Part shown: positions 49,706-62,700 of the stretch, in pieces
Layout of the letters: the number at the start of each line of letters is the position of its first letter
Numbering within the stretch: position 1 is the first letter of the stretch
Assembly: GCA_028753945.1 (NCBI GenBank)
Contig: JAPNXP010000002.1
Location: 8,556,001-8,620,000, forward strand
Origin: Hexactinellida sp. DTS-2022
Taxonomy: Eukaryota > Porifera > Hexactinellida
Length of the DNA: 64,000 nucleotides
Direction: 5' to 3'
Translations under genes and position numbers: made by a program
The notes under the pieces: model-generated
Databases searched by the model: none
Told to the model about the DNA's origin: nothing
What the model saw: only the letters and a program-made list of their open reading frames with translations

Positions 49706-52700
49706 AACTTATTAAATATTTAGCCACACATCAACAGGCATTACCGTCCAGGCGGAGGAGCAGAGTGTTCACCTAGTGTATTGCTTGCCTTAGCACACTT
49801 TGGTTTAACTAAAATTTGTTTAATTTATTAAATATTTAGCCACACATCAACAGGCATTACCGTCCAGGCGGAGGAGCAGAGTGTTCACCTAGTGTATTGC
49901 TTGCCTTAGCACACTTTGGTTTAACTAAAATTTGTTTAATTTATTAAATATTTAGCCACACATCAACCGGCACTACCGTCAAGGCGGAGGAGCAGAGTGT
50001 TCACTTAGTGTATTGTTTGTCTTAGCACACTTTGGTTTAGCTTAAATTTGTGTTATTGATTAAATATTGAGCCACACATTAATAGGCAGTACCGTCCAGG
50101 CGGAGGAGCAGAGTGTTCACTTAGTGTATTGCTTATCTTAGAACACTTTGGTTTAACTAAAATTAGTATATTTATTAAATATTGAGACACACATCAACAG
50201 GAACAACCGTCCAGGCGGAGGAGCAGAGTGTTCACTTAGTGTATTGCTTGTCTTTGCACACTTTGGCTTAACTAAAATTTGTTAATTTATTAAATATTTA
50301 GCCACACATCAACAGGCATTACCGTCCAGGCGGTGGAGCAGAGTGTTCACCTAGTGTATTGCTTGCCTTAGCACACTTTGGTTTAACTTATTAAATATTT
50401 AGCCACACATCAACAGGCATTACCGTCCAGGCGGAGGAGCAGAGTGTTCACCTAGTGTATTGCTTGCCTTAGCACACTTTGGTTTAACTAAAATTTGTTT
50501 AATTTATTAAATATTTAGCCACACATCAACCGGCACTACCGTCAAGGCGGAGGAGCAGAGTGTTCACTTAATGTATTGTTTGTCTTAGCACACTTTGGTT
50601 TAGCTTAAATTTGTGTTATTGATTAAATATTGAGCCACACATTAATAGGCAGTACCGTCCAGGCGGAGGAGCAGAGTGTTCACTTAGTGTATTGCTTATC
50701 TTAGAACACTTTGGTTTAACTAAAATTTGTTTAATTTATTAAATATTTAGCCACACATCAACCGGCACTACCGTCAAGGCGGAGGAGCAGAGTGTTCACT
50801 TAGTGTATTGTTTGTCTTAGCACACTTTGGTTTAGCTTAAATTTGTGTTATTGATTAAATATTGAGCCACACATTAATAGGCAGTACCGTCCAGGCGGAG
50901 GAGCAGAGTGTTCACTTAGTGTATTGCTTATCTTAGAACACTTTGGTTTAACTAAAATTAGTATATTTATTAAATATTGAGACACACATCAACAGGAACA
51001 ACCGTCCAGGCGGAGGAGCAGAGTGTTCACTTAGTGTATTGCTTGTCTTTGCACACTTTGGCTTAACTAAAATTTGTTTAATTTATTAAATATTTAGCCA
51101 CACATCAACAGGCATTACCGTCCAGGCGGTGGAGCAGAGTGTTCACCTAGTGTATTGCTTGCCTTAGCACACTTTGGTTTAACTTATTAAATATTTAGCC
51201 ACACATCAACAGGCATTACCGTCCAGGCGGAGGAGCAGAGTGTTCACCTAGTGTATTGCTTGCCTTAGCACACTTTGGTTTAACTAAAATTTGTTTAATT
51301 TATTAAATATTTAGCCACACATCAACCGGCACTACCGTCAAGGCGGAGGAGCAGAGTGTTCACTTAGTGTATTGTTTGTCTTAGCACACTTTGGTTTAGC
51401 TTAAATTTGTGTTATTGATTAAATATTGAGCCACACATTAATAGGCAGTACCGTCCAGGCGGAGGAGCAGAGTGTTCACTTAGTGTATTGCTTATCTTAG
51501 AACACTTTGGTTTAACTAAAATTAGTATATTTATTAAATATTGAGACACACATCAACAGGAACAACCGTCCAGGCGGAGGAGCAGAGTGTTCACTTAGTG
51601 TATTGCTTGTCTTTGCACACTTTGGCTTAACTAAAATTTGTTTAATTTATTAAATATTTAGCCACACATCAACAGGCATTACCGTCCAGGCGGTGGAGCA
51701 GAGTGTTCACCTAGTGTATTGCTTGCCTTAGCACACTTTGGTTTAACTTATTAAATATTTAGCCACACATCAACAGGCATTACCGTCCAGGCGGAGGAGC
51801 AGAGTGTTCACCTAGTGTATTGCTTGCCTTAGCACACTTTGGTTTAACTAAAATTTGTTTAATTTATTAAATATTTAGCCACACATCAACCGGCACTACC
51901 GTCAAGGCGGAGGAGCAGAGTGTTCACTTAGTGTATTGCTTGTCTTTGCACACTTTGGTTTAACTAAAATTTGTTATATTTATTAAATATTGAGCCACAC
52001 ATCAACCGGCACTACCGTCAAGGCGGAGGAGCAGAGTGTTCACTTAGTGTATTGTTTGTCTTAGCACACTTTGGTTTAGCTTAAATTTGTGTTATTGATT
52101 AAATATTGAGCCACACATTAATAGGCAGTACCGTCCAGGCGGAGGAGCAGAGTGTTCACTTAGTGTATTGCTTATCTTAGAACACTTTGGTTTAACTAAA
52201 ATTAGTATATTTATTAAATATTGAGACACACATCAACAGGAACAACCGTCCAGGCGGAGGAGCAGAGTGTTCACTTAGTGTATTGCTTGTCTTTGCACAC
52301 TTTGGCTTAACTAAAATTTGTTTAATTTATTAAATATTTAGCCACACATCAACAGGCATTACCGTCCAGGCGGTGGAGCAGAGTGTTCACCTAGTGTATT
52401 GCTTGCCTTAGCACACTTTGGTTTAACTTATTAAATATTTAGCCACACATCAACAGGCATTACCGTCCAGGCGGAGGAGCAGAGTGTTCACCTAGTGTAT
52501 TGCTTGCCTTAGCACACTTTGGTTTAACTAAAATTTGTTTAATTTATTAAATATTTAGCCACACATCAACCGGCACTACCGTCAAGGCGGAGGAGCAGAG
52601 TGTTCACTTAGTGTATTGTTTGTCTTAGCACACTTTGGTTTAGCTTAAATTTGTGTTATTGATTAAATATTGAGCCACACATTAATAGGCAGTACCGTCC

Positions 52701-53784
52701 AGGCGGAGGAGCAGAGTGTTCACTTAGTGTATTGCTTATCTTAGAACACTTTGGTTTAACTAAAATTTGTTTAATTTATTAAATATTTAGCCACACATCA
52801 ACCGGCACTACCGTCAAGGCGGAGGAGCAGAGTGTTCACTTAGTGTATTGTTTGTCTTAGCACACTTTGGTTTAGCTTAAATTTGTGTTATTGATTAAAT
52901 ATTGAGCCACACATTAATAGGCAGTACCGTCCAGGCGGAGGAGCAGAGTGTTCACTTAGTGTATTGCTTATCTTAGAACACTTTGGTTTAACTAAAATTA
53001 GTATATTTATTAAATATTGAGACACACATCAACAGGAACAACCGTCCAGGCGGAGGAGCAGAGTGTTCACTTAGTGTATTGCTTGTCTTTGCACACTTTG
53101 GCTTAACTAAAATTTGTTTAATTTATTAAATATTTAGCCACACATCAACAGGCATTACCGTCCAGGCGGTGGAGCAGAGTGTTCACCTAGTGTATTGCTT
53201 GCCTTAGCACACTTTGGTTTAACTTATTAAATATTTAGCCACACATCAACAGGCATTACCGTCCAGGCGGAGGAGCAGAGTGTTCACCTAGTGTATTGCT
53301 TGCCTTAGCACACTTTGGTTTAACTAAAATTTGTTTAATTTATTAAATATTTAGCCACACATCAACCGGCACTACCGTCAAGGCGGAGGAGCAGAGTGTT
53401 CACTTAGTGTATTGTTTGTCTTAGCACACTTTGGTTTAGCTTAAATTTGTGTTATTGATTAAATATTGAGCCACACATTAATAGGCAGTACCGTCCAGGC
53501 GGAGGAGCAGAGTGTTCACTTAGTGTATTGCTTATCTTAGAACACTTTGGTTTAACTAAAATTAGTATATTTATTAAATATTGAGACACACATCAACAGG
53601 AACAACCGTCCAGGCGGAGGAGCAGAGTGTTCACTTAGTGTATTGCTTGTCTTTGCACACTTTGGCTTAACTAAAATTTGTTTAATTTATTAAATATTTA
53701 GCCACACATCAACAGGCATTACCGTCCAGGCGGTGGAGCAGAGTGTTCACCTAGTGTATTGCTTGCCTTAGCACACTTTGGTTT
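49706..53784 (+). repeat. ~2040-bp super-repeat, two copies
   Basis: The steps between diagnostic junctions read 679, 796, 564 and then 680, 796, 564. This gives two tandem super-units of 2039 and 2040 bp. The extra monomer in the first 679/680 step differs between the two copies, so they are not simple recent duplicates throughout. Confidence 0.82.
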
Positions 53785-56700
53785 AACTTATTAAATATTT
53801 AGCCACACATCAACAGGCATTACCGTCCAGGCGGAGGAGCAGAGTGTTCACCTAGTGTTTTGCTTGCCTTAGCACACTTTGGTTTAACTAAAATTTGTTT
53901 AATTTATTAAATATTTAGCCACACATCAACCGGCACTACCGTCAAGGCGGAGGAGCAGAGTGTTCACTTAGTGTATTGCTTGTCTTTGCACACTTTGGTT
54001 TAACTAAAATTTGTTATATTTATTAAATATTGAGCCACACATCAACCGGCACTACCGTCAAGGCGGAGGAGCAGAGTGGTTTAACTTAAATTTGTTTTAT
54101 TTATTAAATATTTATCCACACATCAACAGGAACTACCGTCCAGGCGGAGGAGCAGAGTGTTCACTTAGTGTAATGCTTGTCTTTGCACACTTTGGCTTAA
54201 CTAAAATTTGTTTAATTTATTAAATATTTAGCCACACATCAACCGGCACTACCGTCAAGGCGGAGGAGCAGAGTGTTCACTTAGTGTATTGTTTGTCTTA
54301 GCACACTTTGGTTTAGCTTAAATTTGTGTTATTGATTAAATATTGAGCCACACATTAATAGGCAGTACCGTCCAGGCGGAGGAGCAGAGTGTTCACTTAG
54401 TGTATTGCTTATCTTAGAACACTTTGGTTTAACTAAAATTAGTATATTTATTAAATATTGAGACACACATCAACAGGAACAACCGTCCAGGCGGAGGAGC
54501 AGAGTGTTCACTTAGTGTATTGCTTGTCTTTGCACACTTTGGCTTAACTAAAATTTGTTTAATTTATTAAATATTTAGCCACACATCAACAGGCATTACC
54601 GTCCAGGCGGTGGAGCAGAGTGTTCACCTAGTGTATTGCTTGCCTTAACACACTTTGGTTTAACTTATTAAATATTTAGCCACACATCAACAGGCATTAC
54701 CGTCCAGGCGGAGGAGCAGAGTGTTCACCTAGTGTATTGCTTGCCTTAGCACACTTTGGTTTAACTAAAATTTGTTTAATTTATTAAATATTTAGCCACA
54801 CATCAACCGGCACTACCGTCAAGGCGGAGGAGCAGAGTGTTCACTTAGTGTATTGCTTGCCTTAGCACACTTTGGTTTAACTAAAATTTGTTTAATTTAT
54901 TAAATATTTAGCCACACATCAACCGGCACTACCGTCAAGGCGGAGGAGCAGAGTGTTCACTTAGTGTATTGTTTGTCTTAGCACACTTTGGTTTAGCTTA
55001 AATTTGTGTTATTGATTAAATATTGAGCCACACATTAATAGGCAGTACCGTCCAGGCGGAGGAGCAGAGTGTTCACTTAGTGTATTGCTTATCTTAGAAC
55101 ACTTTGGTTTAACTAAAATTAGTATATTTATTAAATATTGAGACACACATCAACAGGAACAACCGTCCAGGCGGAGGAGCAGAGTGTTCACTTAGTGTAT
55201 TGCTTGTCTTTGCACACTTTGGCTTAACTAAAATTTGTTTAATTTATTAAATATTTAGCCGCACATCAACAGGCATTACCGTCCAGGCGGTGGAGCAGAG
55301 TGTTCACCTAGTGTATTGCTTGCCTTAGCACACTTTGGTTTAACTTATTAAATATTTAGCCACACATCAACAGGCATTACCGTCCAGGCGGAGGAGCAGA
55401 GTGTTCACCTAGTGTATTGCTTGCCTTAGCACACTTTGGTTTAACTAAAATTTGTTTAATTTATTAAATATTTAGCCACACATCAACCGGCACTACCGTC
55501 AAGGCGGAGGAGCAGAGTGTTCACTTAGTGTATTGTTTGTCTTAGCACACTTTGGTTTAGCTTAAATTTGTGTTATTGATTAAATATTGAGCCACACATT
55601 AATAGGCAGTACCGTCCAGGCGGAGGAGCAGAGTGTTCACTTAGTGTATTGCTTATCTTAGAACACTTTGGTTTAACTAAAATTAGTATATTTATTAAAT
55701 ATTGAGACACACATCAACAGGAACAACCGTCCAGGCGGAGGAGCAGAGTGTTCACTTAGTGTATTGCTTGTCTTTGCACACTTTGGCTTAACTAAAATTT
55801 GTTTAATTTATTAAATATTTAGCCACACATCAACAGGCATTACCGTCCAGGCGGTGGAGCAGAGTGTTCACCTAGTGTATTGCTTGCCTTAGCACACTTT
55901 GGTTTAACTTATTAAATATTTAGCCACACATCAACAGGCATTACCGTCCAGGCGGAGGAGCAGAGTGTTCACCTAGTGTATTGCTTGCCTTAGCACACTT
56001 TGGTTTAACTAAAATTTGTTTAATTTATTAAATATTTAGCCACACATCAACCGGCACTACCGTCAAGGCGGAGGAGCAGAGTGTTCACTTAGTGTATTGT
56101 TTGTCTTAGCACACTTTGGTTTAGCTTAAATTTGTGTTATTGATTAAATATTGAGCCACACATTAATAGGCAGTACCGTCCAGGCGGAGGAGCAGAGTGT
56201 TCACTTAGTGTATTGCTTATCTTAGAACACTTTGGTTTAACTAAAATTAGTATATTTATTAAATATTGAGACACACATCAACAGGAACAACCGTCCAGGC
56301 GGAGGAGCAGAGTGTTCACTTAGTGTATTGCTTGTCTTTGCACACTTTGGCTTAACTAAAATTTGTTTAATTTATTAAATATTTAGCCACACATCAACAG
56401 GCATTACCGTCCAGGCGGTGGAGCAGAGTGTTCACCTAGTGTATTGCTTGCCTTAGCACACTTTGGTTTAACTTATTAAATATTTAGCCACACATCAACA
56501 GGCATTACCGTCCAGGCGGAGGAGCAGAGTGTTCACCTAGTGTATTGCTTGCCTTAGCACACTTTGGTTTAACTAAAATTTGTTTAATTTATTAAATATT
56601 TAGCCACACATCAACCGGCACTACCGTCAAGGCGGAGGAGCAGAGTGTTCACTTAGTGTATTGCTTATCTTAGAACACTTTGGTTTAACTAAAATTTGTT

Positions 56701-59700
56701 TAATTTATTAAATATTTAGCCACACATCAACCGGCACTACCGTCAAGGCGGAGGAGCAGAGTGTTCACTTAGTGTATTGTTTGTCTTAGCACACTTTGGT
56801 TTAGCTTAAATTTGTGTTATTGATTAAATATTGAGCCACACATTAATAGGCAGTACCGTCCAGGCGGAGGAGCAGAGTGTTCACTTAGTGTATTGCTTAT
56901 CTTAGAACACTTTGGTTTAACTAAAATTAGTATATTTATTAAATATTGAGACACACATCAACAGGAACAACCGTCCAGGCGGAGGAGCAGAGTGTTCACT
57001 TAGTGTATTGCTTGTCTTTGCACACTTTGGCTTAACTAAAATTTGTTTAATTTATTAAATATTTAGCCACACATCAACAGGCATTACCGTCCAGGCGGTG
57101 GAGCAGAGTGTTCACCTAGTGTATTGCTTGCCTTAGCACACTTTGGTTTAACTTATTAAATATTTAGCCACACATCAACAGGCATTACCGTCCAGGCGGA
57201 GGAGCAGAGTGTTCACCTAGTGTATTGCTTGCCTTAGCACACTTTGGTTTAACTAAAATTTGTTTAATTTATTAAATATTTAGCCACACATCAACCGGCA
57301 CTACCGTCAAGGCGGAGGAGCAGAGTGTTCACTTAGTGTATTGTTTGTCTTAGCACACTTTGGTTTAGCTTAAATTTGTGTTATTGATTAAATATTGAGC
57401 CACACATTAATAGGCAGTACCGTCCAGGCGGAGGAGCAGAGTGTTCACTTAGTGTATTGCTTATCTTAGAACACTTTGGTTTAACTAAAATTAGTATATT
57501 TATTAAATATTGAGACACACATCAACAGGAACAACCGTCCAGGCGGAGGAGCAGAGTGTTCACTTAGTGTATTGCTTGTCTTTGCACACTTTGGCTTAAC
57601 TAAAATTTGTTTAATTTATTAAATATTTAGCCACACATCAACAGGCATTACCGTCCAGGCGGTGGAGCAGAGTGTTCACCTAGTGTATTGCTTGCCTTAG
57701 CACACTTTGGTTTAACTTATTAAATATTTAGCCACACATCAACAGGCATTACCGTCCAGGCGGAGGAGCAGAGTGTTCACCTAGTGTTTTGCTTGCCTTA
57801 GCACACTTTGGTTTAACTAAAATTTGTTTAATTTATTAAATATTTAGCCACACATCAACCGGCACTACCGTCAAGGCGGAGGAGCAGAGTGTTCACTTAG
57901 TGTATTGCTTGTCTTTGCACACTTTGGTTTAACTAAAATTTGTTATATTTATTAAATATTGAGCCACACATCAACCGGCACTACCGTCAAGGCGGAGGAG
58001 CAGAGTGGTTTAACTTAAATTTGTTTTATTTATTAAATATTTATCCACACATCAACAGGAACTACCGTCCAGGCGGAGGAGCAGAGTGTTCACTTAGTGT
58101 AATGCTTGTCTTTGCACACTTTGGCTTAACTAAAATTTGTTTAATTTATTAAATATTTAGCCACACATCAACCGGCACTACCGTCAAGGCGGAGGAGCAG
58201 AGTGTTCACTTAGTGTATTGTTTGTCTTAGCACACTTTGGTTTAGCTTAAATTTGTGTTATTGATTAAATATTGAGCCACACATTAATAGGCAGTACCGT
58301 CCAGGCGGAGGAGCAGAGTGTTCACTTAGTGTATTGCTTATCTTAGAACACTTTGGTTTAACTAAAATTAGTATATTTATTAAATATTGAGACACACATC
58401 AACAGGAACAACCGTCCAGGCGGAGGAGCAGAGTGTTCACTTAGTGTATTGCTTGTCTTTGCACACTTTGGCTTAACTAAAATTTGTTTAATTTATTAAA
58501 TATTTAGCCACACATCAACAGGCATTACCGTCCAGGCGGTGGAGCAGAGTGTTCACCTAGTGTATTGCTTGCCTTAGCACACTTTGGTTTAACTTATTAA
58601 ATATTTAGCCACACATCAACAGGCATTACCGTCCAGGCGGAGGAGCAGAGTGTTCACCTAGTGTATTGCTTGCCTTAGCACACTTTGGTTTAACTAAAAT
58701 TTGTTTAATTTATTAAATATTTAGCCACACATCAACCGGCACTACCGTCAAGGCGGAGGAGCAGAGTGTTCACTTAGTGTATTGCTTGCCTTAGCACACT
58801 TTGGTTTAACTAAAATTTGTTTAATTTATTAAATATTTAGCCACACATCAACCGGCACTACCGTCAAGGCGGAGGAGCAGAGTGTTCACTTAGTGTATTG
58901 TTTGTCTTAGCACACTTTGGTTTAGCTTAAATTTGTGTTATTGATTAAATATTGAGCCACACATTAATAGGCAGTACCGTCCAGGCGGAGGAGCAGAGTG
59001 TTCACTTAGTGTATTGCTTATCTTAGAACACTTTGGTTTAACTAAAATTAGTATATTTATTAAATATTGAGACACACATCAACAGGAACAACCGTCCAGG
59101 CGGAGGAGCAGAGTGTTCACTTAGTGTATTGCTTGTCTTTGCACACTTTGGCTTAACTAAAATTTGTTTAATTTATTAAATATTTAGCCACACATCAACA
59201 GGCATTACCGTCCAGGCGGTGGAGCAGAGTGTTCACCTAGTGTATTGCTTGCCTTAGCACACTTTGGTTTAACTTATTAAATATTTAGCCACACATCAAC
59301 AGGCATTACCGTCCAGGCGGAGGAGCAGAGTGTTCACCTAGTGTATTGCTTGCCTTAGCACACTTTGGTTTAACTAAAATTTGTTTAATTTATTAAATAT
59401 TTAGCCACACATCAACCGGCACTACCGTCAAGGCGGAGGAGCAGAGTGTTCACTTAGTGTATTGTTTGTCTTAGCACACTTTGGTTTAGCTTAAATTTGT
59501 GTTATTGATTAAATATTGAGCCACACATTAATAGGCAGTACCGTCCAGGCGGAGGAGCAGAGTGTTCACTTAGTGTATTGCTTATCTTAGAACACTTTGG
59601 TTTAACTAAAATTAGTATATTTATTAAATATTGAGACACACATCAACAGGAACAACCGTCCAGGCGGAGGAGCAGAGTGTTCACTTAGTGTATTGCTTGT

Positions 59701-62700
59701 CTTTGCACACTTTGGCTTAACTAAAATTTGTTTAATTTATTAAATATTTAGCCACACATCAACAGGCATTACCGTCCAGGCGGTGGAGCAGAGTGTTCAC
59801 CTAGTGTATTGCTTGCCTTAGCACACTTTGGTTTAACTTATTAAATATTTAGCCACACATCAACAGGCATTACCGTCCAGGCGGAGGAGCAGAGTGTTCA
59901 CCTAGTGTATTGCTTGCCTTAGCACACTTTGGTTTAACTAAAATTTGTTTAATTTATTAAATATTTAGCCACACATCAACCGGCACTACCGTCAAGGCGG
60001 AGGAGCAGAGTGTTCACTTAGTGTATTGTTTGTCTTAGCACACTTTGGTTTAGCTTAAATTTGTGTTATTGATTAAATATTGAGCCACACATTAATAGGC
60101 AGTACCGTCCAGGCGGAGGAGCAGAGTGTTCACTTAGTGTATTGCTTATCTTAGAACACTTTGGTTTAACTAAAATTAGTATATTTATTAAATATTGAGA
60201 CACACATCAACAGGAACAACCGTCCAGGCGGAGGAGCAGAGTGTTCACTTAGTGTATTGCTTGTCTTTGCACACTTTGGCTTAACTAAAATTTGTTTAAT
60301 TTATTAAATATTTAGCCACACATCAACAGGCATTACCGTCCAGGCGGTGGAGCAGAGTGTTCACCTAGTGTATTGCTTGCCTTAGCACACTTTGGTTTAA
60401 CTTATTAAATATTTAGCCACACATCAACAGGCATTACCGTCCAGGCGGAGGAGCAGAGTGTTCACCTAGTGTATTGCTTGCCTTAGCACACTTTGGTTTA
60501 ACTAAAATTTGTTTAATTTATTAAATATTTAGCCACACATCAACCGGCACTACCGTCAAGGCGGAGGAGCAGAGTGTTCACTTAGTGTATTGCTTGTCTT
60601 TGCACACTTTGGTTTAACTAAAATTTGTTATATTTATTAAATATTGAGCCACACATCAACCGGCACTACCGTCAAGGCGGAGGAGCAGAGTGGTTTAACT
60701 TAAATTTGTTTTATTTATTAAATATTTATCCACACATCAACAGGAACTACCGTCCAGGCGGAGGAGCAGAGTGTTCACTTAGTGTAATGCTTGTCTTTGC
60801 ACACTTTGGCTTAACTAAAATTTGTTTAATTTATTAAATATTTAGCCACACATCAACCGGCACTACCGTCAAGGCGGAGGAGCAGAGTGTTCACTTAGTG
60901 TATTGTTTGTCTTAGCACACTTTGGTTTAGCTTAAATTTGTGTTATTGATTAAATATTGAGCCACACATTAATAGGCAGTACCGTCCAGGCGGAGGAGCA
61001 GAGTGTTCACTTAGTGTATTGCTTATCTTAGAACACTTTGGTTTAACTAAAATTAGTATATTTATTAAATATTGAGACACACATCAACAGGAACAACCGT
61101 CCAGGCGGAGGAGCAGAGTGTTCACTTAGTGTATTGCTTGTCTTTGCACACTTTGGCTTAACTAAAATTTGTTTAATTTATTAAATATTTAGCCACACAT
61201 CAACAGGCATTACCGTCCAGGCGGTGGAGCAGAGTGTTCACCTAGTGTATTGCTTGCCTTAGCACACTTTGGTTTAACTTATTAAATATTTAGCCACACA
61301 TCAACAGGCATTACCGTCCAGGCGGAGGAGCAGAGTGTTCACCTAGTGTATTGCTTGCCTTAGCACACTTTGGTTTAACTAAAATTTGTTTAATTTATTA
61401 AATATTTAGCCACACATCAACCGGCACTACCGTCAAGGCGGAGGAGCAGAGTGTTCACTTAGTGTATTGCTTGCCTTAGCACACTTTGGTTTAACTAAAA
61501 TTTGTTTAATTTATTAAATATTTAGCCACACATCAACCGGCACTACCGTCAAGGCGGAGGAGCAGAGTGTTCACTTAGTGTATTGTTTGTCTTAGCACAC
61601 TTTGGTTTAGCTTAAATTTGTGTTATTGATTAAATATTGAGCCACACATTAATAGGCAGTACCGTCCAGGCGGAGGAGCAGAGTGTTCACTTAGTGTATT
61701 GCTTATCTTAGAACACTTTGGTTTAACTAAAATTAGTATATTTATTAAATATTGAGACACACATCAACAGGAACAACCGTCCAGGCGGAGGAGCAGAGTG
61801 TTCACTTAGTGTATTGCTTGTCTTTGCACACTTTGGCTTAACTAAAATTTGTTTAATTTATTAAATATTTAGCCACACATCAACAGGCATTACCGTCCAG
61901 GCGGTGGAGCAGAGTGTTCACCTAGTGTATTGCTTGCCTTAGCACACTTTGGTTTAACTTATTAAATATTTAGCCACACATCAACAGGCATTACCGTCCA
62001 GGCGGAGGAGCAGAGTGTTCACCTAGTGTATTGCTTGCCTTAGCACACTTTGGTTTAACTAAAATTTGTTTAATTTATTAAATATTTAGCCACACATCAA
62101 CCGGCACTACCGTCAAGGCGGAGGAGCAGAGTGTTCACTTAGTGTATTGTTTGTCTTAGCACACTTTGGTTTAGCTTAAATTTGTGTTATTGATTAAATA
62201 TTGAGCCACACATTAATAGGCAGTACCGTCCAGGCGGAGGAGCAGAGTGTTCACTTAGTGTATTGCTTATCTTAGAACACTTTGGTTTAACTAAAATTAG
62301 TATATTTATTAAATATTGAGACACACATCAACAGGAACAACCGTCCAGGCGGAGGAGCAGAGTGTTCACTTAGTGTATTGCTTGTCTTTGCACACTTTGG
62401 CTTAACTAAAATTTGTTTAATTTATTAAATATTTAGCCACACATCAACAGGCATTACCGTCCAGGCGGTGGAGCAGAGTGTTCACCTAGTGTATTGCTTG
62501 CCTTAGCACACTTTGGTTTAACTTATTAAATATTTAGCCACACATCAACAGGCATTACCGTCCAGGCGGAGGAGCAGAGTGTTCACCTAGTGTATTGCTT
62601 GCCTTAGCACACTTTGGTTTAACTAAAATTTGTTTAATTTATTAAATATTTAGCCACACATCAACCGGCACTACCGTCAAGGCGGAGGAGCAGAGTGTTC